The position numbers and the translations under genes are program-made. Of a stretch of 64,000 nucleotides of DNA, positions 9,210-17,242 are shown piece by piece. Within the stretch, counting starts at the first letter, position 1, and every line of letters starts with the position of its first letter. The stretch spans positions 1-64,000 of the forward strand of contig CAJKAR010000028.1 in the NCBI GenBank assembly GCA_905197955.1. Direction: 5' to 3'. The DNA comes from an uncultured Lentisphaeria bacterium (GTDB taxonomy: Bacteria > Verrucomicrobiota > Lentisphaeria > Victivallales > UBA1829). The notes beneath the pieces were generated by a model. That model saw only the letters and a program-made list of their open reading frames with translations, was not told the DNA's origin and ran no database searches.

Positions 9210-9584
9210 TCAGACTTTCTGATGTTTCAGATAATCGATCAGTTTTTGCCGCTGCTGTTCCAATCCGCGCGCCTGCTCTTCGGGAGAGAGACGCCGGTAT
9301 CCATCCCGCGCTTCCATAAACCGGATCATCCATGGAATGCAGGGATAGGCAAGACGATAAAACACATGTTTCCCGCGTTTGTCGCATTCAACGACGTGTG
9401 CTTTTTTCAGCACATTCAAATGCTGGCTGATGGATGAGAACTCCTCATTGGTTCCCGCAACGAAATCACAGACACACAGCTCCCTCCCCTCCAGATGTTT
9501 CGCAATCCAAAGACGGGTCGGATGCCCAAGAGCCTTGAACACTTCCGAAAGATCCGCCAGTTCTTTTGTTTCATCATTCGCCAT
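9210..9584 (-). CDS. ArsR/SmtB-family metal-responsive repressor
   Basis: A 124-residue winged-helix repressor. ELCVCDF in the alpha-3 region matches the Cys-x-Cys metal site of ArsR/CadC-type sensors, and SSISQHLNVLKKAHVV is the recognition helix region. Metal binding would release it from DNA. The ATG at 9584 is chosen because AAAGGAAAAAG precedes it; the longer reading frame upstream runs through the promoter and operator. The neighbouring CDF exporter suggests that a divalent or thiophilic metal is the signal. Which metal cannot be told from the motif alone. Confidence 0.85.
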   Translation of the reverse strand: MANDETKELADLSEVFKALGHPTRLWIAKHLEGRELCVCDFVAGTNEEFSSISQHLNVLKKAHVVECDKRGKHVFYRLAYPCIPWMIRFMEARDGYRRLSPEEQARGLEQQRQKLIDYLKHQKV

Positions 9585-9602
9585 GGAACTTTTTCCTTTC
9601 AA

Positions 9603-9624
9603 CATTTCATAATATACTAAAATG
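9603..9624 (-). promoter_or_regulatory. Imperfect palindrome overlapping the arsR promoter
   Basis: The halves CATTTCATAAT and CATTTTAGTAT (read inward from each side) agree at 8 of 11 positions. On the minus strand the site covers a -10-like TATATT, with TTGATT 16 bases upstream of it. This suits autorepression by ArsR. Confidence 0.45.
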
Positions 9625-9720
9625 TTAAGAAAAATCAAGAGAAAATCATTTTTTTCTGCATTTTTTCGTTTTTCCGACGCAATGAATTCAACGAAGAGGC
9701 AATCATGGGACAGACCTCTG

Positions 9721-9838
9721 GAACTCTCATGCATCCGTCTAGAGTGACTGCACCGATTCGTTAAATAAACAGACCGGCGGAACTCTCATGCATCCGTCCG
9801 GACTGACTGCACCGATTCGTTAAATAAACAGACCGGCG
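9721..9838. repeat. 59-bp tandem repeat, two copies plus a decayed third
   Basis: A unit starting GAACTCTCATGCATCCGTC and ending AAACAGACCGGCG repeats at 9721 and 9780 with only a few mismatches in the middle. A third start (GAACATTCACACATCCCG) is recognisable from 9839. It fills the non-coding gap between arsR and the LacI gene; no coding potential is seen. Confidence 0.8.
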
Positions 9839-9864
9839 GAACATTCACACATCCCGTGAAACGT

Positions 9865-10908
9865 TCATATTACTCCTGCTGAACTCTTTTCCAGCAGAAG
9901 CAGAGAATCTCCGGAAGGGAAATTTCGTCTCCTCCGCGGGAAATCAGTCTGACCTTTTTTCAAAGGCAGCGTACTGCCTCCGGCAATGAACTGGTAATCA
10001 ACGATACAATCCTTTTCCACTCTCTCTTTACGAAGGAGTTTGCCGAGCATCTCCATGGACTCCTGAGCCAGACGCGCATAATTCTGCATGATTCCCGTTA
10101 CCGGCAGACCACTGGAAAGATCCATGCTGTCCAGCCACCCGGCCAGAGAAACATCCTGCGGGACCCGCACACCGACCTCACTCAGCAAATGAAAAATTTT
10201 CATCATCTGCGTTTCCGAAGCGGCCACAATCGCACTGATCCCCTTATCAAGCAGACGATAAAGCGCACTCGCATATTCCCAGCATCCCCATTGATATCCG
10301 ACAATCAGACTGTCCGCCTCCTCATATTCAGAAAGAATCCTCTGAAATGTTTTCTTTCTGCTTCTGAACACATACACATCATGAACCTGAGATTCGATTT
10401 TTGCATATCCGAACATTCCGATTCTGCGATGCCCCAGAGACAGCAGATGCTCCAGAAGAAGCCTCATCCCCTGCTCCTCGTTGGAATAAACGGAAAAAAT
10501 TCCCTCCAGATGCCGCGGAGCCGCATTCACACAGACCAGCGGCACCTCATACTTTTTTCCCCAGAGCCGTTCCACCCCCTGATCGCCGATCAGAGAAATT
10601 GCTCCGGCAGGATTATATTCTTCGATCAAATCAAGGCTGTATCCCGGGATCAGCACCGCCCGGCAGCCGGCAGAACGAATCGCCGATTCCAGATAAAGAG
10701 CCATCTCCATGTGATAATAGGAAAGCGCCACGCTCGGCACAATCACAGCGATCGTTCCTCCGTCCCGAATACAGCCGAGTTCCTTTGCACATGCCAGAAT
10801 CGTCCGGCGCGTCCGCTCCGAAACCCACTTGACGCCGTTCAGAGTTCTTGACACCGTCGCAATCGAAAAACCTGTCCGCCGTGCAATTTCTTCCAGATTG
10901 TTTTTCAT
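9865..10908 (-). CDS. LacI-family transcriptional regulator
   Basis: A 347-residue protein with a LacI-type helix-turn-helix at the N-terminus (LEEIARRTGFSIATVSRTLNG) and a periplasmic-binding-protein-like sensor domain (about residues 60-330). The start follows GGAAAAGAGCGT. It is closely related to the regulator at 15910-16869: the stretches LLLEHLLSLGHRRIG and WGKKYE(V/I)PL occur in both, so one arose by duplication. It is read away from the pseudopilin-glycosidase set that begins at 11124 and is its likely regulator. The sugar ligand is unknown. Confidence 0.88.
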   Translation of the reverse strand: MKNNLEEIARRTGFSIATVSRTLNGVKWVSERTRRTILACAKELGCIRDGGTIAVIVPSVALSYYHMEMALYLESAIRSAGCRAVLIPGYSLDLIEEYNPAGAISLIGDQGVERLWGKKYEVPLVCVNAAPRHLEGIFSVYSNEEQGMRLLLEHLLSLGHRRIGMFGYAKIESQVHDVYVFRSRKKTFQRILSEYEEADSLIVGYQWGCWEYASALYRLLDKGISAIVAASETQMMKIFHLLSEVGVRVPQDVSLAGWLDSMDLSSGLPVTGIMQNYARLAQESMEMLGKLLRKERVEKDCIVDYQFIAGGSTLPLKKGQTDFPRRRRNFPSGDSLLLLEKSSAGVI

Positions 10909-10971
10909 ACGCTCTTTTCCGCTTTGCCGATCTTCGTTCCATCAATGGGACTTTACAATCGGTTTTCTCTG

Positions 10972-10985
10972 TTTTCAAGCGAAAA
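10972..10985. promoter_or_regulatory. Symmetric box upstream of the LacI gene
   Basis: TTTTC-AAGC-GAAAA lies in the divergent intergenic region, 64 bases from the LacI start. A near copy (TTTTCAAGCAGAAAA) lies at 16919-16933 upstream of the paralogous regulator. In both places it is followed by a short A/T stretch containing ATCTTTTT. This is a good candidate for the LacI-type operator. Confidence 0.45.
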
Positions 10986-11042
10986 GATATCTTTTTTTTC
11001 TGTAATTTATCATTTTTTACAGGTTTTCCTTTTCTTCCACCC

Positions 11043-11071
11043 TTGTCAAAAAATATGTTTTGTATTATAAT
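11043..11071 (+). promoter_or_regulatory. Promoter of the pseudopilin-glycosidase operon
   Basis: TTGTCA (11043-11048) and TATAAT (11066-11071) with a 17-base spacer lie 53 bases upstream of the pseudopilin start at 11124. Confidence 0.7.
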
Positions 11072-11123
11072 GTAACCATCAGAGTCAAGTAGAACTGAAA
11101 ATAAAGGAAAGCGAGGTTTTCAG

Positions 11124-11834
11124 ATGAGATCATGGAATAGAAAATTCACACTTATAGAACTTCTTATCGTAATTGCGATCATAGCCATCCTTGCGGGAAT
11201 GCTTCTGCCGGCGCTGAATTCAGCAAGACAGAAATCGTATTCCGCCAACTGCCTTTCCAACTTCAGGCAGATCGGAACTGCGGCGTTCTCCTACTCTCAG
11301 ACCAGTGACGACTACTGGTGTCCTGCCACCCTCAACTCCTGGTGCAGCGATGTCTCTTATGAATACAACTGGCTGGTACTTCTCTGGCCTCATCTGAAAA
11401 ATCAGCAGTTTCCGAAAGTGAACAATCCGAAAAACTCTCCCGCGATCTGTCCGGGCGGAAAGGATACCGATCTCTTTTATTACAACAACCGTCCCATCAC
11501 GAATCTTGCCTGGAACCTCCGAGTCGGCAACGGCTCCTCCTACATCTTTCGTAAAGTCAACCGCTGCAAACAGCCGACAAGAGCCGCAACGCTCTGGGAT
11601 GTCAGCAGCATCAACACCTCCGGAACCGAGTACACCGCTACAACGAGCGGCCGCGATTACAACAATAAAGATCTTCTCAAAGCCTGGGCAAGCATGAGGC
11701 ACTCCGGCGGAAACGACAACATTCTCTTTGTCGACGGACACGCCGAAAGCCGCAACATAATGCGTCTTGCCGATCAGACAACCTTTTTCCATCAGTTCAT
11801 TCCCGATACCACCACCGCCGGAATCTGGAATTGA
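11124..11834 (+). CDS. Pseudopilin-like protein (DUF1559-like)
   Basis: A 236-residue protein with a short basic leader (MRSWNRK) and then FTLIELLIVIAIIAILAG, the pilin-type membrane helix. The pattern continues with LLPALNSARQK and CLSNFRQIG, typical of the Lentisphaerae pseudopilin expansion. Near the C-terminus HSGGNDNILFVDGHAES carries the conserved DGH signature of the family. The residue before FTLIELL is Lys rather than Gly. It is the first gene after a good promoter, followed 146 bases later by a glycosidase gene. A function in presenting or moving polysaccharide at the cell surface is inferred from the repeated pairing with glycosidases. Confidence 0.87.
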   Translation: MRSWNRKFTLIELLIVIAIIAILAGMLLPALNSARQKSYSANCLSNFRQIGTAAFSYSQTSDDYWCPATLNSWCSDVSYEYNWLVLLWPHLKNQQFPKVNNPKNSPAICPGGKDTDLFYYNNRPITNLAWNLRVGNGSSYIFRKVNRCKQPTRAATLWDVSSINTSGTEYTATTSGRDYNNKDLLKAWASMRHSGGNDNILFVDGHAESRNIMRLADQTTFFHQFIPDTTTAGIWN

Positions 11835-11980
11835 ACTAGGAAAAAGAAAAAATCCTTCTTCAACTCTCCAAACAATGAAATTTGCCTGAAGGCGCCCCCG
11901 AACTCCGGCAATTCTCTTTCCGTGAGCGCTTTTCTCCCATTATGCCCATTTACACAAACCATTCAGAATAAGGACCATGT

Positions 11981-14917
11981 ATGAAAAAAAATCTACTTTT
12001 TCTGTTTCTTCCGTTCGCGCTTGCGGCGGATCCCGTGTTCAACGGGTCATTTGAACTCGGAAGTGAGGGATTCGCCCTGGAACAGGAACTCCGGACGGAT
12101 CTCAATAAAGAACTGAAATTCTTCCCCTTGAAAACTGCAGAAGGAGCTCCCGGCGAAGGAAAACTCTCCCTTCTGCTGGAAAATCCTTTTGCAGAATACT
12201 ATAATATCTTTTCGAAGGAATTCCGTCTGAAACCTTCCACGCAGTATGAATTTTCGGTAAAAATGAGATCATCCGAACCGGGGGATCCGGTTTATTTCGG
12301 AGTTTTCAAAGTTGATCCTCAGTGGTCCGCGCATTCGAAGACCTTCCGGGCATCGAAGGAGTGGAAAACCTACACCTTCCGCTTTACAACCGCTCCGAAG
12401 GAGGGATGGTACCATATTCTGATCCGTCCGGGCAGCAGGGAGACGGTACGGAACTCTTCGATTTTCTTTGACGGGTTGAAAATGAAAGAAATCGGAAAAT
12501 CCGAAGCCGTACAGCTGGATGCCATCGCCGTTCCGGATCGCAATCTTTATCTGCGGGGAGAAGAGGCTGCATTTTCTCTGAAAATCACCAATCCGGATTC
12601 GACTCCCTACACGGCGTCCGTTACAGTTACAGGAAAGGATGAGTATACCGGCAAAATTTATTTTACGGAAACGCTTCCGCTTAGCCTCCGTCCGGGGGAA
12701 ACCAAAACGCTTCCGCTGAAACGGAGAAAACTGGACCGGTATGCCGGAATCCGAGTCTCAGTTGCGGGCCCCAGGCTGAAAAAGCATGACTCCTTTTTGG
12801 CGGTGATCGGTCCCTATGAAGCAAAACCGTTCAACATTAATCAGGATTTTGTTGTCTCCTTCAACGGTGGACTGGAATATCTGATGCCGCCGCAGTGCAA
12901 AGCGCCATCGTACCGGGTGTTCAACGTCCAGCTGGAAAAGCGGTTTGAACTGCTTGCGAAAATTGGATGCCGGATTCTGCGAGATCACGATGGCGGAGTC
13001 CGTGGCGTCAACTGGCCCGCCGTGGAATGGGAACGCGGAAAATTTGATTTTTCCCATCTGGATCGACAAATGGCCTTGTACGACAAATATAACATTGTAC
13101 TCTTTCCTGTGATCGGAGATGGATTCATAGAAAACTATTTACCCTGGCAGAATCAGCGGTGGCCGCTCTGGATCCTCCCTCTGGCAGAACGGGTTAAGAA
13201 TGATCCGCCAAACTGCATGCAGAGTGTCCGCGGACACATTCTTCTTCCGCCCAAAGATCTTTATCGGAATTACATCTACCAGACCGTGAAACACCTGAAA
13301 GGACGTGTTCCGGTCTATGAGGTCATGAACGAACCAAATCTCTATCTAGCGCCGGAAACCTATGTGGCATATCTGAAAGAGGCGAACGATGCGATACGTT
13401 CCGCCGATCCCGCAGCAAAAATTTCGGCATTCTGCCTCACCAGCGACTTCAGTGCCGTCTCCGCTCCGTGGATGCAGGCCGCAGTCAAAGCCGGCGGTTT
13501 GAAATACACGGATTATATCGGCTTCCATCCGTATGCCGGACGCGAACTCGGTTCGCTTCGCCCGGCGGACCGCTATATTGCGGATCTCCGCGAGGAAATG
13601 CGTTCCTACGGCAGAGGCGACATCCCGCTCTGGAACACGGAACTCTACTACCTTATCGATCAGCAGGTCAAGCATAGTGCTTATGAGGAATCGCTCTGTC
13701 AGCCGCATCATGTCATCTGGCGCTTTCTGGTCGATCTCGGCGAAGGGACCGTTCAATCCATCGCCATTCCTTCGGAATACCTGTGGAAACGGATGCTGAC
13801 ACCGAATATGCTAACCGGGAAGAATCATCATGAACTCATTCCTTCGGAAAATGCGGTTGCATACAACGCCATGGCGCGCCTGTTCGAGCGGGCGAAACCG
13901 GTCAGGAAAATCCGACATCCGAACGGAATCATCTGCTATGTTTTCCGCAGAGATGGAAAACTTCAGGCAGCGGTCTGGAACTATTTGAAGAAAAAAGGCA
14001 TTTCCGCAGATTTCTCCGGATTTTCCTCAATGACCGATCTGTTCGGCAATCCGGAAAAAACCGGTGTCAAACCGCTCGGAAACGCTCCGTATTATCTATT
14101 TCAGGGAACGCTTTCGGAAAAAGAGTTTCTGGCAAAACTGGAGAATCTTCCGCTCCGTCTTGAACGGCCCGTCAGTGCCGGACAGATCGCGCGGCTTGCA
14201 GGGACAACTCTTCTTGCAATGCTCCACAACGATTCCGGAACGGAACAGTCGGGCATCGCCGGAATCACCGGCGGCGGACTTACTGCGCGGAAAATGATGA
14301 AATTCACCATTCCGCCTCATCGCACCCTCTCTCTGGAAATTCCGGTCAAAGAGGTGAAGTCCAACGGGAAGCAGACGGAACTCATGCTCTACATCAACGG
14401 CGTTCTCACCCGCATCCCGCTGGAAATCGTAAAAAACAAAATCATCGGAAACACATTTGAAATGGAACGGGCAAAAGGAGAAATCCAGTTTGAAAAGAAT
14501 TCCATCGTTCTTTCCATGACTGTCCGCGACACCACCGATTCCGGACCTGCCGGCCGCCGCAGTCCGTGGGAAACCGACTGCGTGGAACTATTCTTCGACA
14601 CGGCTCCGCAGAATCTCCCGGTCCGTCACGCACAGGCATATACGAAAGAGACATTCCGCCTGTTCATCACCCCGCGTGACAAACAGAAACTCCATGCACT
14701 CGGAGCAATCAAGCCGGAAATGTGCAAACTTCAAATCTCTCTGAACAAAGATGGGTACTCTTTCACGCTCAACATTCCCGTCTCCACCGGCAAGGCTCTC
14801 GGATTCGATGTAAAAATCGACGATTCGGATGGAAAAAACCTGAAAGAATTCTCTCTCGGAAACGGAAATCAACTCCATAAAAACCGCTGCAATTTCAGTC
14901 TGATTCTTCCAAAATAA
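11981..14917 (+). CDS. Secreted glycoside hydrolase with CBM-like N-terminus and CBM9/DOMON-like tail
   Basis: A 978-residue protein with a signal peptide (about 1-15), a jelly-roll CBM4/9-like region (about 18-170), a linker Ig-like region, a clan GH-A TIM barrel (about 290-720) and a CBM9/DOMON-like tail from about 800 onward (SPWETDCVELFFD). VMNEPNLY gives the acid/base Glu451, and IPLWNTELYY gives the nucleophile Glu554. The spacing and motifs resemble GH39 and related retaining enzymes. The start follows AAGGACC. The glycosidase at 19946 has the same architecture (same NEPNLY and WNTELYY motifs), so the two are paralogues. It would cut a complex polysaccharide outside the cytoplasm; the exact linkage is not evident. 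Confidence 0.82.
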   Translation: MKKNLLFLFLPFALAADPVFNGSFELGSEGFALEQELRTDLNKELKFFPLKTAEGAPGEGKLSLLLENPFAEYYNIFSKEFRLKPSTQYEFSVKMRSSEPGDPVYFGVFKVDPQWSAHSKTFRASKEWKTYTFRFTTAPKEGWYHILIRPGSRETVRNSSIFFDGLKMKEIGKSEAVQLDAIAVPDRNLYLRGEEAAFSLKITNPDSTPYTASVTVTGKDEYTGKIYFTETLPLSLRPGETKTLPLKRRKLDRYAGIRVSVAGPRLKKHDSFLAVIGPYEAKPFNINQDFVVSFNGGLEYLMPPQCKAPSYRVFNVQLEKRFELLAKIGCRILRDHDGGVRGVNWPAVEWERGKFDFSHLDRQMALYDKYNIVLFPVIGDGFIENYLPWQNQRWPLWILPLAERVKNDPPNCMQSVRGHILLPPKDLYRNYIYQTVKHLKGRVPVYEVMNEPNLYLAPETYVAYLKEANDAIRSADPAAKISAFCLTSDFSAVSAPWMQAAVKAGGLKYTDYIGFHPYAGRELGSLRPADRYIADLREEMRSYGRGDIPLWNTELYYLIDQQVKHSAYEESLCQPHHVIWRFLVDLGEGTVQSIAIPSEYLWKRMLTPNMLTGKNHHELIPSENAVAYNAMARLFERAKPVRKIRHPNGIICYVFRRDGKLQAAVWNYLKKKGISADFSGFSSMTDLFGNPEKTGVKPLGNAPYYLFQGTLSEKEFLAKLENLPLRLERPVSAGQIARLAGTTLLAMLHNDSGTEQSGIAGITGGGLTARKMMKFTIPPHRTLSLEIPVKEVKSNGKQTELMLYINGVLTRIPLEIVKNKIIGNTFEMERAKGEIQFEKNSIVLSMTVRDTTDSGPAGRRSPWETDCVELFFDTAPQNLPVRHAQAYTKETFRLFITPRDKQKLHALGAIKPEMCKLQISLNKDGYSFTLNIPVSTGKALGFDVKIDDSDGKNLKEFSLGNGNQLHKNRCNFSLILPK

Positions 14918-14929
14918 GGAGAATATCTC

Positions 14930-15850
14930 ATGAAAAAGCTCTTATTTTTTCTTTCCGCACTCTCACTTACCCTGAGTGCGGTAGACCTCACAATCACTCC
15001 CTGCTCTCCGTGGAAGGCTTCCGGAAAAAAGGAATACTCCGTCGATTTTGACGGTGGAAAATCCTGGCCGTCCCTTCTGATCAAACCGGGTGCTCTCCGC
15101 CCGAACACCTATTACAGACTGACCTTTGAAGCCAAAGACTCCTCCAACGGTCTTGCCAACACCCAGATCGGATTCAAAACCTCCCGCGACGGGAAAAACA
15201 AAACCCGCTATTTCATCTGGAAAGGAAAAACACAGTACACCCCTCTCACACTCTATTTCAAAACACCGGAAAAGAATCCCGGTTTCGAGCTGATCAACAA
15301 CATCAATCCCGGTCCGGCGGCAAACATCTCCGTACGAAATTTCGCTTTAAACGAACTTTCCACCGAAGATCTCAAAACCAATCTTCTCTCCGCCGGCGAT
15401 TTTGAAAACGGCTGCAATTTTAACGGGTTCTCTTCCGCCTACGCGAAAGATCTTTCGATTGTTCCTTCACCCTCCTTCTTCTGCGGGGAAAGAAGTCTGA
15501 AACTGACAAGAAAGGCGAATCATCTCACGGAAATCACCACATCTGATCTGCCCGCCATACCGGAGAAAACGATCGAGGTGAAATTCTGGGCGAGATCCGC
15601 CGGTAACGACGTCTCCGCACGGATGATTCTCGATTTCGGCTATCCCGGTTACAAGCCGCATCTTTACCGGCAGTATCTGTTCAAAGTCGAATCGGAATGG
15701 AAGGAATTCTCTTTCCAGTACACGATTCCCGCCGATCTCAAAGCGTATCCGGCGCTGATCGAAGGCATGACAAAACTCCGGTTTGGACTGCCCGAATCTC
15801 CGGAAACGGCGGAAGTTTATTTCGATCATATCGAATATCGTCTCCGGTAG
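14930..15850 (+). CDS. Secreted carbohydrate-binding-like protein
   Basis: A 306-residue protein with a clear signal peptide (about 1-17) and no catalytic motif. Two consecutive beta-sandwich regions (about 20-145 and 155-305) show the YRLTFEAK / IEVKFWARS and EWKEFSFQY / VYFDHIEYR patterns of CBM4/9- and galactose-binding-like domains. It starts 12 bases after the glycosidase stop with AAGGAGAATATCTC in front, so the two are cotranscribed. The protein at 18996 holds the matching place in the second locus. It may bind the substrate polysaccharide or its fragments. Confidence 0.65.
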   Translation: MKKLLFFLSALSLTLSAVDLTITPCSPWKASGKKEYSVDFDGGKSWPSLLIKPGALRPNTYYRLTFEAKDSSNGLANTQIGFKTSRDGKNKTRYFIWKGKTQYTPLTLYFKTPEKNPGFELINNINPGPAANISVRNFALNELSTEDLKTNLLSAGDFENGCNFNGFSSAYAKDLSIVPSPSFFCGERSLKLTRKANHLTEITTSDLPAIPEKTIEVKFWARSAGNDVSARMILDFGYPGYKPHLYRQYLFKVESEWKEFSFQYTIPADLKAYPALIEGMTKLRFGLPESPETAEVYFDHIEYRLR

Positions 15851-15875
15851 TCGGAGGGGGAAATTCCTGAAACAA

Positions 15876-15917
15876 AGACGGGAGACCGCATGTGGTGCGG
15901 TGCCCGTCTCTATTTTT
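15876..15917 (+). terminator. Strong terminator closing the first sugar operon
   Basis: Outer stem AGACGGG/CCCGTCT (15876-15882 with 15903-15909) and inner stem ACCGCA/TGCGGT (15885-15890 with 15896-15901), followed by six T at 15912-15917. It begins 26 bases after the stop at 15850 and overlaps the stop of the convergent LacI gene. Confidence 0.85.
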
Positions 15918-16869
15918 TCATTTCCGGCGGAGCCGTACTGCGCCGGAGAAAGAAATTGTAATCCACCGTCACATTCTCTTTGATCTCTTCCCGGTGAAGG
16001 AGTCTGTTCAGCATCACAAGAGCATGCTGCGCAAGATAATCGTAATTCTGCATGACCCCGGTCAGCTGGGGATCGCAGTAAAAATCCATCTCACTGAGCC
16101 ATCCGGTCAGCGACACCTCTTCCGGAACGCGGACTCCCGCCTGTTTCAGATAATAAAGGATCCTCATGATCTGCCCTTCCGCAAGAGCAACGATCGCAGT
16201 CACGCCCTTATCCAGCAGCCGGTAAACCGTGCCGGCATATTCCTGCTCGTTTCCGGGATAGCCCACCATCAGAGAATCCGGAAGCCCCTGCTCTGACAGA
16301 ATCTTCTGAAACGTGTCCTTCCGCTCCTTCAGCGCAGAACTGTGAGTAAGCGCCTCCTGCTTTCCTGTTCCAAAGAGTCCTATTCTGCGATGTCCCAGCG
16401 AGAGCAGATGCTCCAGCAGAAGACTCATTCCCTGCTTTTCATTGGAACACACAGAAAAAATTCCATCCAGATGCCGCGACACGGCATTGAGGCAGATCAG
16501 CGGGATTTCATATTTCTTTCCCCAGTAGCGTTCCAGCTTATCTTCTCCGACCAGCGAGATCACCGCAGTCGGTTTATGCTCCTCGATGAGTTCCAGATCA
16601 CAGAGCGGAATCAGTTCCATCCGGAACCCCGCAAACTGAATCATATTTTCCAGCCGTTCGATCATATCCTTGTAGTAATAGGCCAGATCAATTCTCGGAA
16701 CGGTCAGAGCAATGGTTCTGCCGCTCTGAAGATAACCGGTTTTCCGCGCCGTTTCCAGAATCTGAAGACGGGTCTTCTCCGAAATGCTGCTGGATCCGTT
16801 CAGTGCACGGGAGACCGTTGTAATGGAATAACCGGTTGCCCGCGCGATATCCTCCAGTTTCAGTTTCAT
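15910..16869 (-). CDS. LacI-family transcriptional regulator, paralogue of the one at 9865
   Basis: A 319-residue regulator with the helix-turn-helix LEDIARATGYSITTVSRALNG and a C-terminal sugar-binding domain. The ATG at 16869 is preceded by GGAGAGC; an open frame runs 71 codons further upstream but shows no regulator-like sequence or ribosome binding site. It is strongly similar along its length to the LacI protein at 9865. It reads away from the second sugar locus and probably regulates it or cross-regulates both loci. Confidence 0.87.
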   Translation of the reverse strand: MKLKLEDIARATGYSITTVSRALNGSSSISEKTRLQILETARKTGYLQSGRTIALTVPRIDLAYYYKDMIERLENMIQFAGFRMELIPLCDLELIEEHKPTAVISLVGEDKLERYWGKKYEIPLICLNAVSRHLDGIFSVCSNEKQGMSLLLEHLLSLGHRRIGLFGTGKQEALTHSSALKERKDTFQKILSEQGLPDSLMVGYPGNEQEYAGTVYRLLDKGVTAIVALAEGQIMRILYYLKQAGVRVPEEVSLTGWLSEMDFYCDPQLTGVMQNYDYLAQHALVMLNRLLHREEIKENVTVDYNFFLRRSTAPPEMKK

Positions 16870-16918
16870 TGCTGCTCTCCGCTCTGTTCTTACTCGGACT
16901 GTAACTCTGATTATGTGT

Positions 16919-16933
16919 TTTTCAAGCAGAAAA
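16919..16933. promoter_or_regulatory. Copy of the LacI-associated box
   Basis: TTTTCAAGCAGAAAA lies 50 bases upstream of the LacI start at 16869. It matches the box at 10972-10985 apart from one inserted base, and the flanking A/T stretch is similar too. Confidence 0.4.
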
Positions 16934-17139
16934 CAATCTTTTTCCCGGTCTTTCTCCTTTTTTTGCAGGCATTGGAGGATGTTCATTCTGTTCTGCGTCA
17001 GATCCGCATTCGGAATAAGTTTCGGAAAGGAGCTCTTCGCATCATGCCACCGCCGATAGTTTCGGAAAAAAGCACTCCTCATCAGCCCCCCGCCACGGAA
17101 GAGAGTGCTGGTATCTTTTTTGAACTCATATCAGGGGTA

Positions 17140-17159
17140 AATGTTAAAAGTGTAACATT
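17140..17159. promoter_or_regulatory. Inverted repeat upstream of the third regulator
   Basis: AATGTTA-AAAGTG-TAACATT has perfect 7-base arms and ends 29 bases before the -35 box at 17189. It is a candidate binding site for the product of the gene at 17243 or an activator. The rest of the 372-base gap between the two regulator genes holds no gene that I can support. Confidence 0.45.
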
Positions 17160-17188
17160 CTTTCCGCTTCCGTTTTCCGGATCCGCTA

Positions 17189-17217
17189 TTGACTTTTCGG
17201 AGAAAATATTCTATAAT
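17189..17217 (+). promoter_or_regulatory. Near-consensus promoter of the second sugar operon
   Basis: TTGACT (17189-17194) and TATAAT (17212-17217) with a 17-base spacer. Transcription should start near 17224, which rules out the in-frame TTG (17189) and ATG (17216) as start codons and fixes translation at 17243. Confidence 0.8.
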
Positions 17218-17242
17218 GAAAGCCGGAAAGAATGAGGAAGAA

